Shown: in pieces, positions 34,854 through 44,424 of the stretch
Layout: each line of letters starts with the position of its first letter
How positions within the stretch are numbered: the stretch's first letter is position 1
Assembly (NCBI GenBank): GCA_003249225.1
Contig: QKJQ01000015.1
Coordinates: 248,001-312,000 of the forward strand
Direction of reading: 5' to 3'
Origin: Clostridia bacterium
GTDB lineage: Bacteria > Bacillota > Clostridia > Lachnospirales > Lachnospiraceae
Length of the DNA: 64,000 nucleotides
Program-made: the position numbers and the translations under genes
The notes under the pieces: generated by a model
Databases searched by the model: none
Seen by the model: only the letters and a program-made list of their open reading frames with translations
Told to the model about the DNA's origin: nothing

Positions 34854-37445
34854 TCAGACCGGTACTGTATACTCAAATTCATGATATCCCGAACCAAAAG
34901 TCCTCATGCTCTTATCATGATCACAGATCAGTCTGGCTCTGGCATTTGGCGGTATCTGCACTTCCACAAGAACCATGTCCTCCTGCTTCATCCAGTGGAT
35001 GCTTGCCTTGCCAAAAGGATGCGGAATACTCGCACGTACTTCGCTGCAGTCTTTTGCAAAAAAGGGACGAAGGATGATCTCATCAAATTCCGATTCTGTC
35101 CAGATGGTGCCGATTCCTGCAAGTCCATTATAGAACCACTCCTCGATACTGCCAAGCATCAGGTGGTTCTGTGAACCATGCGGATTGCCCGGCTCCGGAC
35201 CATCCCAGTCTTCTGTCAGGGTTGTTGCCCCATTCACAACCTGATATCCATAGCCCGGCCGGTCTGTAATTTTAGTCATCTCATGCAGAATATCGGAACG
35301 TCCATGCGACATCAGTGCTGCCGTTACAAAAGGATGTCCTATGTCTCCGGCTGTAATCGCATATCCTCTGCCTTTAATATCACGGATAAGGTAATCAAGC
35401 ACCTTTTGTTCATATTCTTCCGGCACAAGTCCCGTCATCAGACTCATCGCCTGGGCCGCCTGACTTCCTGTCGCATACCGGTAAGTCTGGTCATCAAAGA
35501 ACTGCAGATTGTATTCCTTATGAACTTCTTTTTTCAGCGCTGCAAAGCCATCCGCATCCCCTGTCTTATGAAGCATCAGGGCCACCTTTTCCATAATACA
35601 GAGATCATAGTAGTAAATCGTCGTTGCGATGACCGGAACCGGGGTGTTCTGTGAGTGAGGTTTGCAGGGGCCAATGTCAAGCCAGTCACCAAGCCCATGA
35701 TGCAGTATATGATGATGTGTCATGCCCGTCAGATAATCCAGGTACCGTTTCATGACTTCATAATGTTTTTCAAGCAGCCTTTGGTTCCCGTACTTTTTAT
35801 AAAGCAGCCATGGATTAATAATGCAGGCACTTCCCCATTCCGGAGAATCGACAAAGCCCTTGTGATAACCAAAAACAACATATTCCGGTGAAATGTCCGG
35901 TACCAGTCCATTCTCCCTCTGCGCATCTTCCATGTCCTGTTCTATCTTCTCGTACAGGCTCTCAAAATTAAAGTTTGCCATCATGGATGGTCCGATCAGA
36001 TAGCTTTGTTCCAGCCATGGAAGCTTTTCACGGTGCGGACAGTCTGTCAGATAACTTTTCGTATTGCTTAGAATTGCCTGCAGTATAATTTTATGTATAT
36101 TGTTGAAAAGATCATACGAACAGTTGAAATTCCCCTGTTCACCAAGATCTGTGTAGATGAACTCACCCACCACACTGGCAAGAACCGGTTGTTTTTTATT
36201 CGCTAGGGAGAACTCAGCTGGAAGAGCACCTTCTACCTGAAGGTAACGAAAGCCCGTATAAGTGAACTTTGGTGCATATTCCTGCTCATCTGCCTCATTC
36301 ATGGTATATTCCCAGTGATAACCTCTTCCTGTTGCCTTCTGATCCGGCACATTATTCCGATCCAGAATTTCACCCGGCGTCAGGGTGATCTTTGTTCCGC
36401 TCTGATCCCCGCGTGATCGCACAAGAATTCTTACCCATCCGGAAAAATTAACACCAAAATCATATAAATATACATTGGGACTTGTCTCTGTAACACGTAC
36501 CGGCTCATATGTCTGCATGACTTTAACCGGCGGCTGCATCTGTGAACGCAGCCTTCCCTTGGGTGGTTCTACTATTTCAACCTTCTGCCAGGAATCATTT
36601 TCCTGAAAATCCGCAGTGGTATACCCGCTTTGCAGCAGTCTTCCATCAAAATCTTCTCCACCATAAATACAACAAAAAGTCAGCGGACTTTTCGCCATTC
36701 GAAAACCTTCATCCGTCACAAAAGATTCTTTTGTTCCGTCGATATAGGTTATATTTAACTGCATCAGCAGTTTCATCTTCCCATAAGAACGCTGATAATA
36801 TACATATCTTCCTCCCGGAAGATTGAACATGCCATCGCCCAGAATAAATCCAATAACATTGTTTCCTTGCACCATTCTGTCCGAAACATCATACGATGAA
36901 TACAGACAGGTTTTATTATAATTGGTCCAGCCAGGTTCGAGCACGCGGTCCGAAACCTTTTTCCCATTGATTTCACATTCATAAGATCCAAGCCCACATA
37001 CAAAAAGGCTTGCCCGTTTTACTTTTTTGCTCAGATTCATGACTTTTCTGAAAATATGATTGCTGTGATCCTTTGTTTCACCAATCCATGAACCTTTCCA
37101 ATCTTCTGTATTGAACAGACCGGTTCTGAAAAAAGCCACATCGCTTTCTACCGGTTCTTCTGACTCTTTCTCCCACACACGCACGGTCCAAAAATAATCT
37201 GTATCGGATTCTAATTCTTCTCCCTTATAAGGAATATGCAGCATATCCTTTGACTGTACCTGTCCCGAATCGTATAAGGTCTCATCTTTTTCAAGAGCTT
37301 CCTTACTTCTGCCAACCCGTAGGCGATATGCTTCCTGGAGCCAGTTCTTCGCCTTTGTCTCGACGTTCCAGCCAAAGACAGGCTGTCTGTTGTCAACCCC
37401 GCATGGCTCCGTCAGATACTCTGTTCTTAAGTTCGTAATCTTCAT
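34854..37445 (-). CDS. GH78 alpha-L-rhamnosidase
   Basis: 863 residues from the ATG at 37445; an earlier ATG at 37514 is possible because a 4-codon frame with GAAGGGG ends directly against it. GH78 domain order is complete: N-terminal beta domain (TEYLTEPCGVDNRQPVFGW, TDYFWTVRVW), the rhamnosidase N domain (GSWIGE, ASLFVCGLGSYECEINGKKV), a concanavalin-like domain (YDFGVNFSGWVRI), the six-hairpin barrel (TDCPHREKLPWLEQSYLIG, GLGDWLDIG) and a C-terminal beta domain. Catalytic acids lie in the barrel. The enzyme removes terminal alpha-L-rhamnose from imported oligosaccharides; no signal peptide is present. Confidence 0.93.
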   Translation of the reverse strand: MKITNLRTEYLTEPCGVDNRQPVFGWNVETKAKNWLQEAYRLRVGRSKEALEKDETLYDSGQVQSKDMLHIPYKGEELESDTDYFWTVRVWEKESEEPVESDVAFFRTGLFNTEDWKGSWIGETKDHSNHIFRKVMNLSKKVKRASLFVCGLGSYECEINGKKVSDRVLEPGWTNYNKTCLYSSYDVSDRMVQGNNVIGFILGDGMFNLPGGRYVYYQRSYGKMKLLMQLNITYIDGTKESFVTDEGFRMAKSPLTFCCIYGGEDFDGRLLQSGYTTADFQENDSWQKVEIVEPPKGRLRSQMQPPVKVMQTYEPVRVTETSPNVYLYDFGVNFSGWVRILVRSRGDQSGTKITLTPGEILDRNNVPDQKATGRGYHWEYTMNEADEQEYAPKFTYTGFRYLQVEGALPAEFSLANKKQPVLASVVGEFIYTDLGEQGNFNCSYDLFNNIHKIILQAILSNTKSYLTDCPHREKLPWLEQSYLIGPSMMANFNFESLYEKIEQDMEDAQRENGLVPDISPEYVVFGYHKGFVDSPEWGSACIINPWLLYKKYGNQRLLEKHYEVMKRYLDYLTGMTHHHILHHGLGDWLDIGPCKPHSQNTPVPVIATTIYYYDLCIMEKVALMLHKTGDADGFAALKKEVHKEYNLQFFDDQTYRYATGSQAAQAMSLMTGLVPEEYEQKVLDYLIRDIKGRGYAITAGDIGHPFVTAALMSHGRSDILHEMTKITDRPGYGYQVVNGATTLTEDWDGPEPGNPHGSQNHLMLGSIEEWFYNGLAGIGTIWTESEFDEIILRPFFAKDCSEVRASIPHPFGKASIHWMKQEDMVLVEVQIPPNARARLICDHDKSMRTFGSGYHEFEYTVPV

Positions 37446-37501
37446 ACTGTCATCCATCCTACTTGTGAGTTTTGAAACCCGTTTATGAAAAATGCCTTTG
37501 A

Positions 37502-37581
37502 GCAAGACATTCATTTCTGAGTCATAAGAATATCCCCTTCAATGATGTCTTACCCAAAAGCAATCCATACAATTACATCAT
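37502..37581 (-). promoter_or_regulatory. Leader of the GH78 gene with hairpin and 4-codon frame
   Basis: ATGATGT (37542-37548) and ACATCAT (37575-37581) form a 7-bp stem in the gap after the binding-protein gene. Downstream GAAGGGG precedes ATG ACT CAG AAA TGA, whose stop abuts the ATG at 37514. This may couple translation or be incidental. Confidence 0.35.
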
Positions 37582-37586
37582 GAAAC

Positions 37587-39398
37587 TTAGTTGATCACTG
37601 AGTTTGCATCGAGCATTTCAAGTGTCGCATCAAAATCTTCTTCAGACTGACTCTTAACACCCTGTACATAAGTATCCCAGTCGCTGTCACTGTTGATATC
37701 AAGTTCGCCTGTGATGAACTTGTATGCATATTCTCTTGCATAGGTCTCACAAGCTGAAGAAAGCTGTGATTTCGCTGTTGATTCATCTGCTGTTAAACGA
37801 AGTACCGGAGGTCTGTCGTAAGGTGATACAGAATCTGCTCCGCCGTTTGCATCGGATTCGATCCAGTATTTGCCTTCATAGTAACCTTTTGTTGCATTCC
37901 ACCATGGTTCAGGAATTGATGATACAGAAGTCATTGCTGAGAAATCAAGTGGAGTAAAAGGAATACCGGAACGGCATACAGAAGATGACATAATACCATA
38001 GTTTGCAACTTCTGTAGCAGGGCTTTCTGCACTTAAAATTGCATCAGAGAAAGTATTTCCATCAGCAGATGCTGTATAGGTCTCACCTTCAACACCCCAG
38101 TTCATCATCTCTACCATCTCGTCTGAATACTGATAATCGATCATAGCCACAACATATTCAGGATTTGCTACATCAGCTGAAATGTAGATACCCATCTGAG
38201 AATTCAGAGATTTTCCATCCTGTTTTGATCCCCATTTCCATGCTGTACCATAGTCTGTGTTCTCAGGAAGATAAGCAAGTCCCCATTCAAGACCTTCAAT
38301 TGTTGTAGCTGTGTTCCAACCTGCAACGCTGCCTGCCCAGAGGTTCGGACATACAAGAGCAACACCTGTTGAAGCTTTTGTAGTTCCTGCATTATAATCT
38401 GCAGTTCCCATCTCAGGATCGATATAGCCTGCATCCCATAAGGTGTTCAGGTAGGCAAGCATTTCTCTGAAGTTATCTTCAACCGGGCCGAATGCCCATT
38501 CAGATCCATTCCAGTAAAGAGTATCCCATGTATGGTAGATACCTACAAACCCACGATAGAAAGCATAGTCTTTTGTGCTGTTCATCATAACGTACTGAGC
38601 ATCGGATGCACCACTGTCAATCAGTCCCTGAAGAGATGCACAAAGTGTTGTGAACTCATCGAGAGTCGTAGCCGGTGTCAGGTTGTTTGCCTGGAGTACA
38701 TCAAAACGATATGCAAAACCAGTAAAGGACTGAGCGCCCTGAATATCCTGCGTATTGTCGAAACCATCCATAAAGTAGTACATAGAACCATCTGCATTGT
38801 AAGCAAAAGCTTCTCCGCCGTTGGTGTCATTTACATATTCAGGATAGTAGTACATATAGTCCTTATAATCTGCAAGGTTTAACACGATACCATCATCGCC
38901 GTATTCATTGATTGCTGTACCCTGTGAGTAGGAAGATACATCCGGAACCTGTCCTGACTGAAGGACTACAAGTTCGTTGGTTCTGAAATCTGCCCAAGGA
39001 GTACGCTGCCATGTAATATCAAGTGTACATCCAAGGTACTTTTCCATCTTCTCCTGCCATAACTGCTGCATTTCAGTACCATCTGATGACTGGTTAAAAT
39101 CTGCGATACTTACTGTCAGAGACAGTGTATCTCCATCCAGCTCAGGAAGTATGATACCATTCGCTGCTGCAGTACCTTCTTCTGCTGTTGCTGTTGTGTC
39201 TGAACCGGTATCGGTACTTGTGCTGCTGTCCGTTGTTGAACCGGCAGATGTAGGTGCTGGCGTTGCGGTTGCCTGTGTGGTTGTTGAATCCGATCCGCTG
39301 TTTGTTGTATTATTGTTACTGCTGCCACAGCCACTAAATGCACCGATTGTCATCGCTAATACCAATAATAATACTATTGATTGCTTCATTCTTTTCAT
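37587..39398 (-). CDS. Large solute-binding lipoprotein (LipO type), oligosaccharide receptor
   Basis: 603 residues. A lipoprotein signal ends in AFSGCGSSN, followed by a Thr/Ser/Ala linker to about residue 75. Then comes a long solute-binding fold (LSLTVSIADFNQSSDGTEMQQLWQEKM, YLGCTLDITWQRTPW, LQSGQVPDVSSY). Proteins of this size with LplB/LplC permeases bind complex oligosaccharides. The ligand is probably a rhamnose- or galactose-containing oligomer released outside the cell, since GH78, GH42 and GH106-like genes follow in the same operon. The start follows AAGGAGGGTAACAA. Confidence 0.88.
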   Translation of the reverse strand: MKRMKQSIVLLLVLAMTIGAFSGCGSSNNNTTNSGSDSTTTQATATPAPTSAGSTTDSSTSTDTGSDTTATAEEGTAAANGIILPELDGDTLSLTVSIADFNQSSDGTEMQQLWQEKMEKYLGCTLDITWQRTPWADFRTNELVVLQSGQVPDVSSYSQGTAINEYGDDGIVLNLADYKDYMYYYPEYVNDTNGGEAFAYNADGSMYYFMDGFDNTQDIQGAQSFTGFAYRFDVLQANNLTPATTLDEFTTLCASLQGLIDSGASDAQYVMMNSTKDYAFYRGFVGIYHTWDTLYWNGSEWAFGPVEDNFREMLAYLNTLWDAGYIDPEMGTADYNAGTTKASTGVALVCPNLWAGSVAGWNTATTIEGLEWGLAYLPENTDYGTAWKWGSKQDGKSLNSQMGIYISADVANPEYVVAMIDYQYSDEMVEMMNWGVEGETYTASADGNTFSDAILSAESPATEVANYGIMSSSVCRSGIPFTPLDFSAMTSVSSIPEPWWNATKGYYEGKYWIESDANGGADSVSPYDRPPVLRLTADESTAKSQLSSACETYAREYAYKFITGELDINSDSDWDTYVQGVKSQSEEDFDATLEMLDANSVIN

Positions 39399-39465
39399 TT
39401 GTTACCCTCCTTATAGTTTTACTAACCTTTTTATCACATCGGCTTTTTGCCGTTGTAACCACTTT

Positions 39466-40377
39466 CTAACCTTTAACTGCTCCCAACTGCATACCCTGTG
39501 CAAAATACTTCTGAATAAATGGATAAACCAGAAGAATTGGTCCAATCGTTGCTACAATACACGCATACTGCACATTCAGCGCACTAAGTTCTCCATTGTT
39601 CATCATTTCTGTCGTTCCAGTCATATCACTAAGCCCGCTGGTGAATACGATTTTTCGAAGAATCATCTGAATCGGCTGTTTCGAACTATCTTTGATATAA
39701 AGTAAAGCTTCATAATAACTATTCCAGACACCTACCATAGCAAACAGACCAAAGGTCGCATACAATGCTTTTGAAAGTGGCAGGTATATCTTTGTAAGGA
39801 TCTTTATTTCTCCGGCTCCATCGATTTTTGACGCTTCCCTGATTTCCGGTGAAATACCTTTATAAAATGCTCTGTAGACGAACACGTTATAAGCAGAAAC
39901 TGCATTCGGTAAAATCAACGCCCACCAGTTGTTCATCAGATTCAGATTCTGAATAAGAAGATACGTTGGTACCGTTCCACCATTAAAGAACATGGTGATC
40001 AAAAGAAATACTGATAATTGTTTTTTAAGTACAAAATCGTTGATCGACATGGCATAAGCAAGCGTTGAAGTCAGTACCAGATTTACAACCGTTGCTCCAA
40101 CTGCAATAATGATCGTGTTACCATAGGCTCTCCAGATCGATGCTTCTTCGAACAGCAAACTATACCCAACGGTTGTTAACTCTTTCGGATACCATCCAAC
40201 CTCACCCATGCTGATCATCTGCCTGCTTGAAAGAGAAATCGCAATAACATTCAAAAACGGATAAATCATAACGATGCAAAATCCAAACATAAAAATAATA
40301 AGAAATATGTCAAAGGTTCGACTTCCGATGTATATTTTATTTTTCACTTTTCTTTTTTTAGCAGCTGCTCCCTGCAT
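39466..40377 (-). CDS. ABC transporter permease (LplC type)
   Basis: 303 residues, six predicted membrane segments, with the EAA loop IREASKIDGAGEIKILTKIYLPLSK and the usual C-terminus YFAQGMQLGAVKG. It pairs with the LplB-type permease encoded upstream. The leader (40393-40444) contains TCGCC/GGCGA and GCAC/GTGC stems followed by AGAGGTG, a possible diverged member of the repeat-leader family. Confidence 0.9.
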   Translation of the reverse strand: MQGAAAKKRKVKNKIYIGSRTFDIFLIIFMFGFCIVMIYPFLNVIAISLSSRQMISMGEVGWYPKELTTVGYSLLFEEASIWRAYGNTIIIAVGATVVNLVLTSTLAYAMSINDFVLKKQLSVFLLITMFFNGGTVPTYLLIQNLNLMNNWWALILPNAVSAYNVFVYRAFYKGISPEIREASKIDGAGEIKILTKIYLPLSKALYATFGLFAMVGVWNSYYEALLYIKDSSKQPIQMILRKIVFTSGLSDMTGTTEMMNNGELSALNVQYACIVATIGPILLVYPFIQKYFAQGMQLGAVKG

Positions 40378-40476
40378 TGTTCACCTCTTTCTGCACAGAA
40401 TCTCAGTGCAAATATTGAGTTTTCGCCGAGGCTTTCGCAGGCGATAACTTTACTGTGCCAAATATTTTCCTTCGAA

Positions 40477-41448
40477 TTACCACAAACTGTTTTCCGGGTC
40501 CAGCCGTCTGACAACCATATTCGTACCAAATACCAGAATAAAGCAGACAACCGAAACAAACAGATTTACAGCCGTAGAATATTCAAAATTCCCTTGTTCA
40601 ATACCTTGATGATAAACAAATGTACTGATAACTTCTAACTGGGAACGATTGGTGTCATTCTGCATCAGGAGGATTTTGGTAAAATCAGCTCCCATAACAT
40701 TTCCGACATTCATGATCAGAAGAACCGTGGTTGTCGGCAGTATGGTCGGCCATGCTATCGCCTTGATTTTTTGCCACCGGTTCGCACCGTCTATGTTGGC
40801 AACATCATAAAGTGAAGTATCTACATTGGAGAGTGCCGAAAGATAGATGATGGATCCCCATCCAATTCCCTGCCAGATCGCGGATCCGACATATTCAAGA
40901 AGAAAATAAGTAGCTCCATTGTTCATATCAACCGGTTCAGCTCCAAAAAAACCACGGATAACATTGAACAGACCGTCAAGTGATCCAAATCCATTCAGCA
41001 TGGAGCATATAACAACAACTGAAATAAAGTGCGGTATATAGGAAATCGTCTGCACAGACCGTTTATAGAAATTACCCTTTAACTCATTCAGCAAAAGTGC
41101 AAAAATAATCGGAGCCGGGAAGGTGAAAACCATCGTCATAACACCAACCTTGAGTGTATTCCATATCGTAGGCCAGCTATTTGTGTTACGAAAGAATCGG
41201 ATAAAATTCTTAAGCAGCGGGTCGAGCCAGGGACTGCCTGCAATGCCAAGCTTTGGTTTATAATTTTTAAATGCAATCAATATCCCGTACATAGGAAAAT
41301 ACTTAAAAATAATGACTACAATAACAGCCGGAATAATCAATGCAATCAACACCCGCTGTTTCCATAATAGTTTCATATACCTATGAAACCGTTCGGAAAA
41401 AGAAAGCATTACTGTATCTTGATTTTTCTTGTGGTTTTCTTTCTTCAT
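40477..41448 (-). CDS. ABC transporter permease (LplB type)
   Basis: 323 residues from the ATG at 41448, preceded by AAGGGGAG; a longer frame to 41595 would cross the untranslated leader. Six membrane segments and the loop YDVANIDGANRWQKIKAIAWPTI fit LplB-type permeases, which begin the typical FKYFPMYGILIAFKNY. First gene of the large glycan operon. No ATPase is encoded nearby, as usual for this transporter type with a shared MsmX-like ATPase. Confidence 0.9.
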   Translation of the reverse strand: MKKENHKKNQDTVMLSFSERFHRYMKLLWKQRVLIALIIPAVIVVIIFKYFPMYGILIAFKNYKPKLGIAGSPWLDPLLKNFIRFFRNTNSWPTIWNTLKVGVMTMVFTFPAPIIFALLLNELKGNFYKRSVQTISYIPHFISVVVICSMLNGFGSLDGLFNVIRGFFGAEPVDMNNGATYFLLEYVGSAIWQGIGWGSIIYLSALSNVDTSLYDVANIDGANRWQKIKAIAWPTILPTTTVLLIMNVGNVMGADFTKILLMQNDTNRSQLEVISTFVYHQGIEQGNFEYSTAVNLFVSVVCFILVFGTNMVVRRLDPENSLW

Positions 41449-41626
41449 TCTTCTTCTCCCCTTCTTCTGTTTGTTTCTCCTTTTAATATCTGATATAATT
41501 AGTAAGCTTCCATCCATTTTCATCATGTCAGACACTATAATGCATGAAACTGCTATAATATTTCCAAAGAGAATGCTTTTCGTCAGAATGGTCAATTGTT
41601 ACAACCATGCGCTCACTGACGGGTTT

Positions 41627-41655
41627 ATTATATGGCATAATATATAAACTTTGAA
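41627..41655 (-). promoter_or_regulatory. Candidate promoter of the large glycan operon
   Basis: Minus-strand -35 TTCAAA (41650-41655), 17-base spacer and perfect -10 TATAAT (41627-41632). Transcripts would carry a leader of about 170 bases before the LplB-type gene. Confidence 0.55.
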
Positions 41656-41689
41656 TGTACATAGCTTATTCATTTTATGCAAATTAATT

Positions 41690-41748
41690 AGAATTCTTAA
41701 TTTTACATGTAAATTTATAAGAATATTACATATTCATCGTAGAATATT
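41690..41748. promoter_or_regulatory. Direct repeats 21 bp apart, candidate response-regulator site
   Basis: AGAATATT occurs at 41720-41727 and 41741-41748, exactly two helical turns apart, with a similar AGAATTCT at 41690-41697. The spacing suits a dimeric AraC-type regulator binding one DNA face. They lie in the 372-base divergent region between the importer operon and the sensor gene. Nothing else gene-like was seen in 41449-41820. Confidence 0.45.
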
Positions 41749-41820
41749 CCATAGTCGTACCGGCAAATACGTTGTACAATGCTAACAGTAACATCCACAG
41801 TTCTTTTGGAGGAATCCCAA

Positions 41821-43659
41821 GTGACCGAAAAGCATACTTCATTAAAAAATTATCTGGTTCTATCGTTTTTGGTAATGTTCGTCTGTATCCTGTTCATTCT
41901 GGTTTTAACGATGAATGCATTAACCAAAATGCAGCAGAAAACGATGGAGAACAATCTCACACTCTACTCTTCCAGAGTTGTTCAGGATGTGGAACAGACG
42001 TATGAGACAATAGGAAATATTGCGCAGAGCATTGCTTATACCCAGATCGTTCAGGATTACCTTATGGAAACCGCAAATACCGATAAAGCCATTAAGTTTG
42101 AATCTTACAATAATATATACAGCCTGCTTGTCAGTAACCAGAAACTCAATACCTGTATTCAAGATATCGCGATTGTTGGTGCGAATGGGAACAATGCCAA
42201 CATCAACAGTGATCTTTCTATATTTAATGAACTGTTCTCGACGGTTCCAAAAAGCAGCAACCCTATCGTTTATCTTGGCAAGCAGACTCTTTATGTTCGG
42301 GAAGAAAGCTATGAAGTCCAGATAGCGGCTGTTCCGATCTATCAGACTTCGAATCTGACACAGTTCCTTGGTGTTCTGTTCATAGCACTTGATACATCAT
42401 CCATTCTTGGTAATACAGACCAGAATACTTCTGGCATGGACATTCAGCTGCTTATGGCAGATTCTGAAGGGAATTTGCTTTCCGGCGATTCCGATCTGTA
42501 TAAGACCGTACAATCTTATGAAACTTCCGACATTTTCAGCGTATCTCTTGATGAAATAAGCTATGAGTGCCGTCGGTACGAACTGACCTCGTCCGGTGTT
42601 TTTTTATATGCACTCTTTAACCGCGGTGATTACGTAACGGATATGTCCCGCATTATGTACAGTCAGGTCTTCTTTTTCATTCTTGTCTTCCTGGTGTCCA
42701 TGGTGCTCTTCCTCATATTTTTAAAACCGGTCATGTCTTCTCTTCATCAATTAACGGCGATTATGAATGCCATCGGTTCCGGAAAGCGAAAAGCCATGAA
42801 TGAACGAATTACGCTATCCTCTGATAAGTACCGATGCAAAGAAGTCTATGCCATCGTGACCTCTTTCAATGATATGCTGGATGAAACGAACCGGCTGAAT
42901 CATACGATCTTTGACTCCTATACAAAAATGTATGAACTTGAGATGGTGAACCGTTCTACAGAAATTGCCTACCTGCGCAGTCAGATCAATCCTCATTTCC
43001 TGTACAATACGCTTACCCTGATCTGTGGTATGGCAGCCTCCGGTGAAACAGAACGCGTCATTGATGTAACGCAGGCACTTTCCATGATCTTCCGCTACAG
43101 TATAAAGGGGAATGATATGGTAACGGTCCGGGAAGAACTTGATATGGTGAAGTCTTATGTCATGATACAGATGCTTCGCTTCGAAGACCGTTTTACAGTC
43201 GAATACAATATTACAGAAGAATCTCTTGATGCGGTTCTTCCCAAAATGGTCATCCAGCCGCTGGTTGAAAATGCCATAACACATGGACTTGAAAAGTCTC
43301 TTCATAAGGGCCACTTACAGATTGGTGCTTTGCGTGATAACCGAGACAACACGCTGGTTCTTTGGGTCTATGATACCGGAGTGGGAATGAACAAAGAAAA
43401 ATTGAAGGAGCTTCGTAAGCTTTTGCTTGATACAACAACGAACAAATCTCAGTTCATCAGTCAGGATTTTGAGAAAATAGAGAACAGTAACAAAGACAGT
43501 GTTGGACTCTGCAACGTTAACAGCCGAATCTACCTATACTATGGGGAAGAATACCGACTTCTTCTGGATTCCGATGAAGCCGTTGGAACCAATGTTCAGA
43601 TGAGAATACCGTACCGCACAAAGGAGGAGGCACCGAATGTACCAGGCAGTAATAATTGA
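41821..43659 (+). CDS. Two-component sensor histidine kinase (YesM type)
   Basis: 612 residues from a GTG at 41821, 7 bases after GGAGGA; an ATG at 41779 lacks a ribosome site. The protein has a first membrane segment (YLVLSFLVMFVCILFILVL), an extracytoplasmic sensing domain to about residue 285, a second segment (VFFFILVFLVSMVLFLIFL) and a HAMP-like linker. The His_kinase block has the phospho-acceptor His392 in QINPHFLYN, and the ATPase domain has PLVENAITHG and DTGVGM. This is the YesM/LytS-type kinase found next to sugar importers. It probably detects extracellular glycan, alone or with the orphan binding protein, and phosphorylates the next gene's product. Confidence 0.93.
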   Translation: MTEKHTSLKNYLVLSFLVMFVCILFILVLTMNALTKMQQKTMENNLTLYSSRVVQDVEQTYETIGNIAQSIAYTQIVQDYLMETANTDKAIKFESYNNIYSLLVSNQKLNTCIQDIAIVGANGNNANINSDLSIFNELFSTVPKSSNPIVYLGKQTLYVREESYEVQIAAVPIYQTSNLTQFLGVLFIALDTSSILGNTDQNTSGMDIQLLMADSEGNLLSGDSDLYKTVQSYETSDIFSVSLDEISYECRRYELTSSGVFLYALFNRGDYVTDMSRIMYSQVFFFILVFLVSMVLFLIFLKPVMSSLHQLTAIMNAIGSGKRKAMNERITLSSDKYRCKEVYAIVTSFNDMLDETNRLNHTIFDSYTKMYELEMVNRSTEIAYLRSQINPHFLYNTLTLICGMAASGETERVIDVTQALSMIFRYSIKGNDMVTVREELDMVKSYVMIQMLRFEDRFTVEYNITEESLDAVLPKMVIQPLVENAITHGLEKSLHKGHLQIGALRDNRDNTLVLWVYDTGVGMNKEKLKELRKLLLDTTTNKSQFISQDFEKIENSNKDSVGLCNVNSRIYLYYGEEYRLLLDSDEAVGTNVQMRIPYRTKEEAPNVPGSNN

Positions 43660-44389
43660 TGACGAAAAATGGGTCGTAAAGAGCCTTCTTGCCACAATCA
43701 AAGGTCAGACTTTCTTCGAAATCATTGGCGAAGCCTATGATGGTGTTACCGGTCTTTCCTTGATTGAAACTAAAAAACCGGATCTTGCTTTTGTCGACAT
43801 TCAGATACCCGGAATGGGAGGGCTTGAATTATTAAAAGCAGCACAGCTTGCCGGACTTCCTACTGTTTTTATAGTAATCAGTGGACATGCAGAATTCGCC
43901 TATGCACAGAAAGCTATGCTCTACAATGCCATTGGCTATTGTCTTAAACCGTTTTCCAAGAGTGAGCTGATGGATGCCATGGAAAAGGCCTGTCACCTGA
44001 TCGAAAGCCAGAAAAGCAAGGAAATAAAAAAAGAAGAAGTATATCCGGTAACTCCTCCGCCATTGAAAGTCGGGAATAAGATGGTGAACAAAATGCTGGA
44101 ATATATGCACGAAAATTATCAGCAGGACATCTCCATACAAAATCTTGCTGACCTGTGCAACATCAACCAAAATTATGCCAGTCAGCTTTTTTCACAGGAA
44201 GTGGGAGAACCCTTCAGCACATACCTGACGAACTTAAGAATCCAGCAATCCATGGATCTGCTTAGATCGACCGATTTGCCGGTGGCTCAGATATCCATCG
44301 CAGTCGGTTACAAAGACTACTTTTATTTTGCCAAAGTATTTAAACGAACCGCCGGTGTAACTCCTACGGCATTTCGGAATGATACCTGA
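43637..44389 (+). CDS. Response regulator with AraC-type DNA-binding domain (YesN type)
   Basis: 250 residues. The receiver domain starts with the acidic pair in VIIDDEK and has phosphorylation site Asp54 in FVDIQIPG, the conserved Ser in VISGHAEF and Lys in GYCLKPFS. After a linker, an AraC domain (about 145-250) ends with the two helix-turn-helix units DISIQNLADLCNINQNYAS and QISIAVGYKDYFYFAKVFKRTAGVTP. The gene overlaps the kinase by 23 bases with AAGGAGGAGG inside its end. Likely target: the divergent promoter region with the 21-bp spaced repeats. Confidence 0.94.
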   Translation: MYQAVIIDDEKWVVKSLLATIKGQTFFEIIGEAYDGVTGLSLIETKKPDLAFVDIQIPGMGGLELLKAAQLAGLPTVFIVISGHAEFAYAQKAMLYNAIGYCLKPFSKSELMDAMEKACHLIESQKSKEIKKEEVYPVTPPPLKVGNKMVNKMLEYMHENYQQDISIQNLADLCNINQNYASQLFSQEVGEPFSTYLTNLRIQQSMDLLRSTDLPVAQISIAVGYKDYFYFAKVFKRTAGVTPTAFRNDT

Positions 44390-44424
44390 TTCTAAACATA
44401 CTAACGTAAGAAAGTGAGGCCGGT

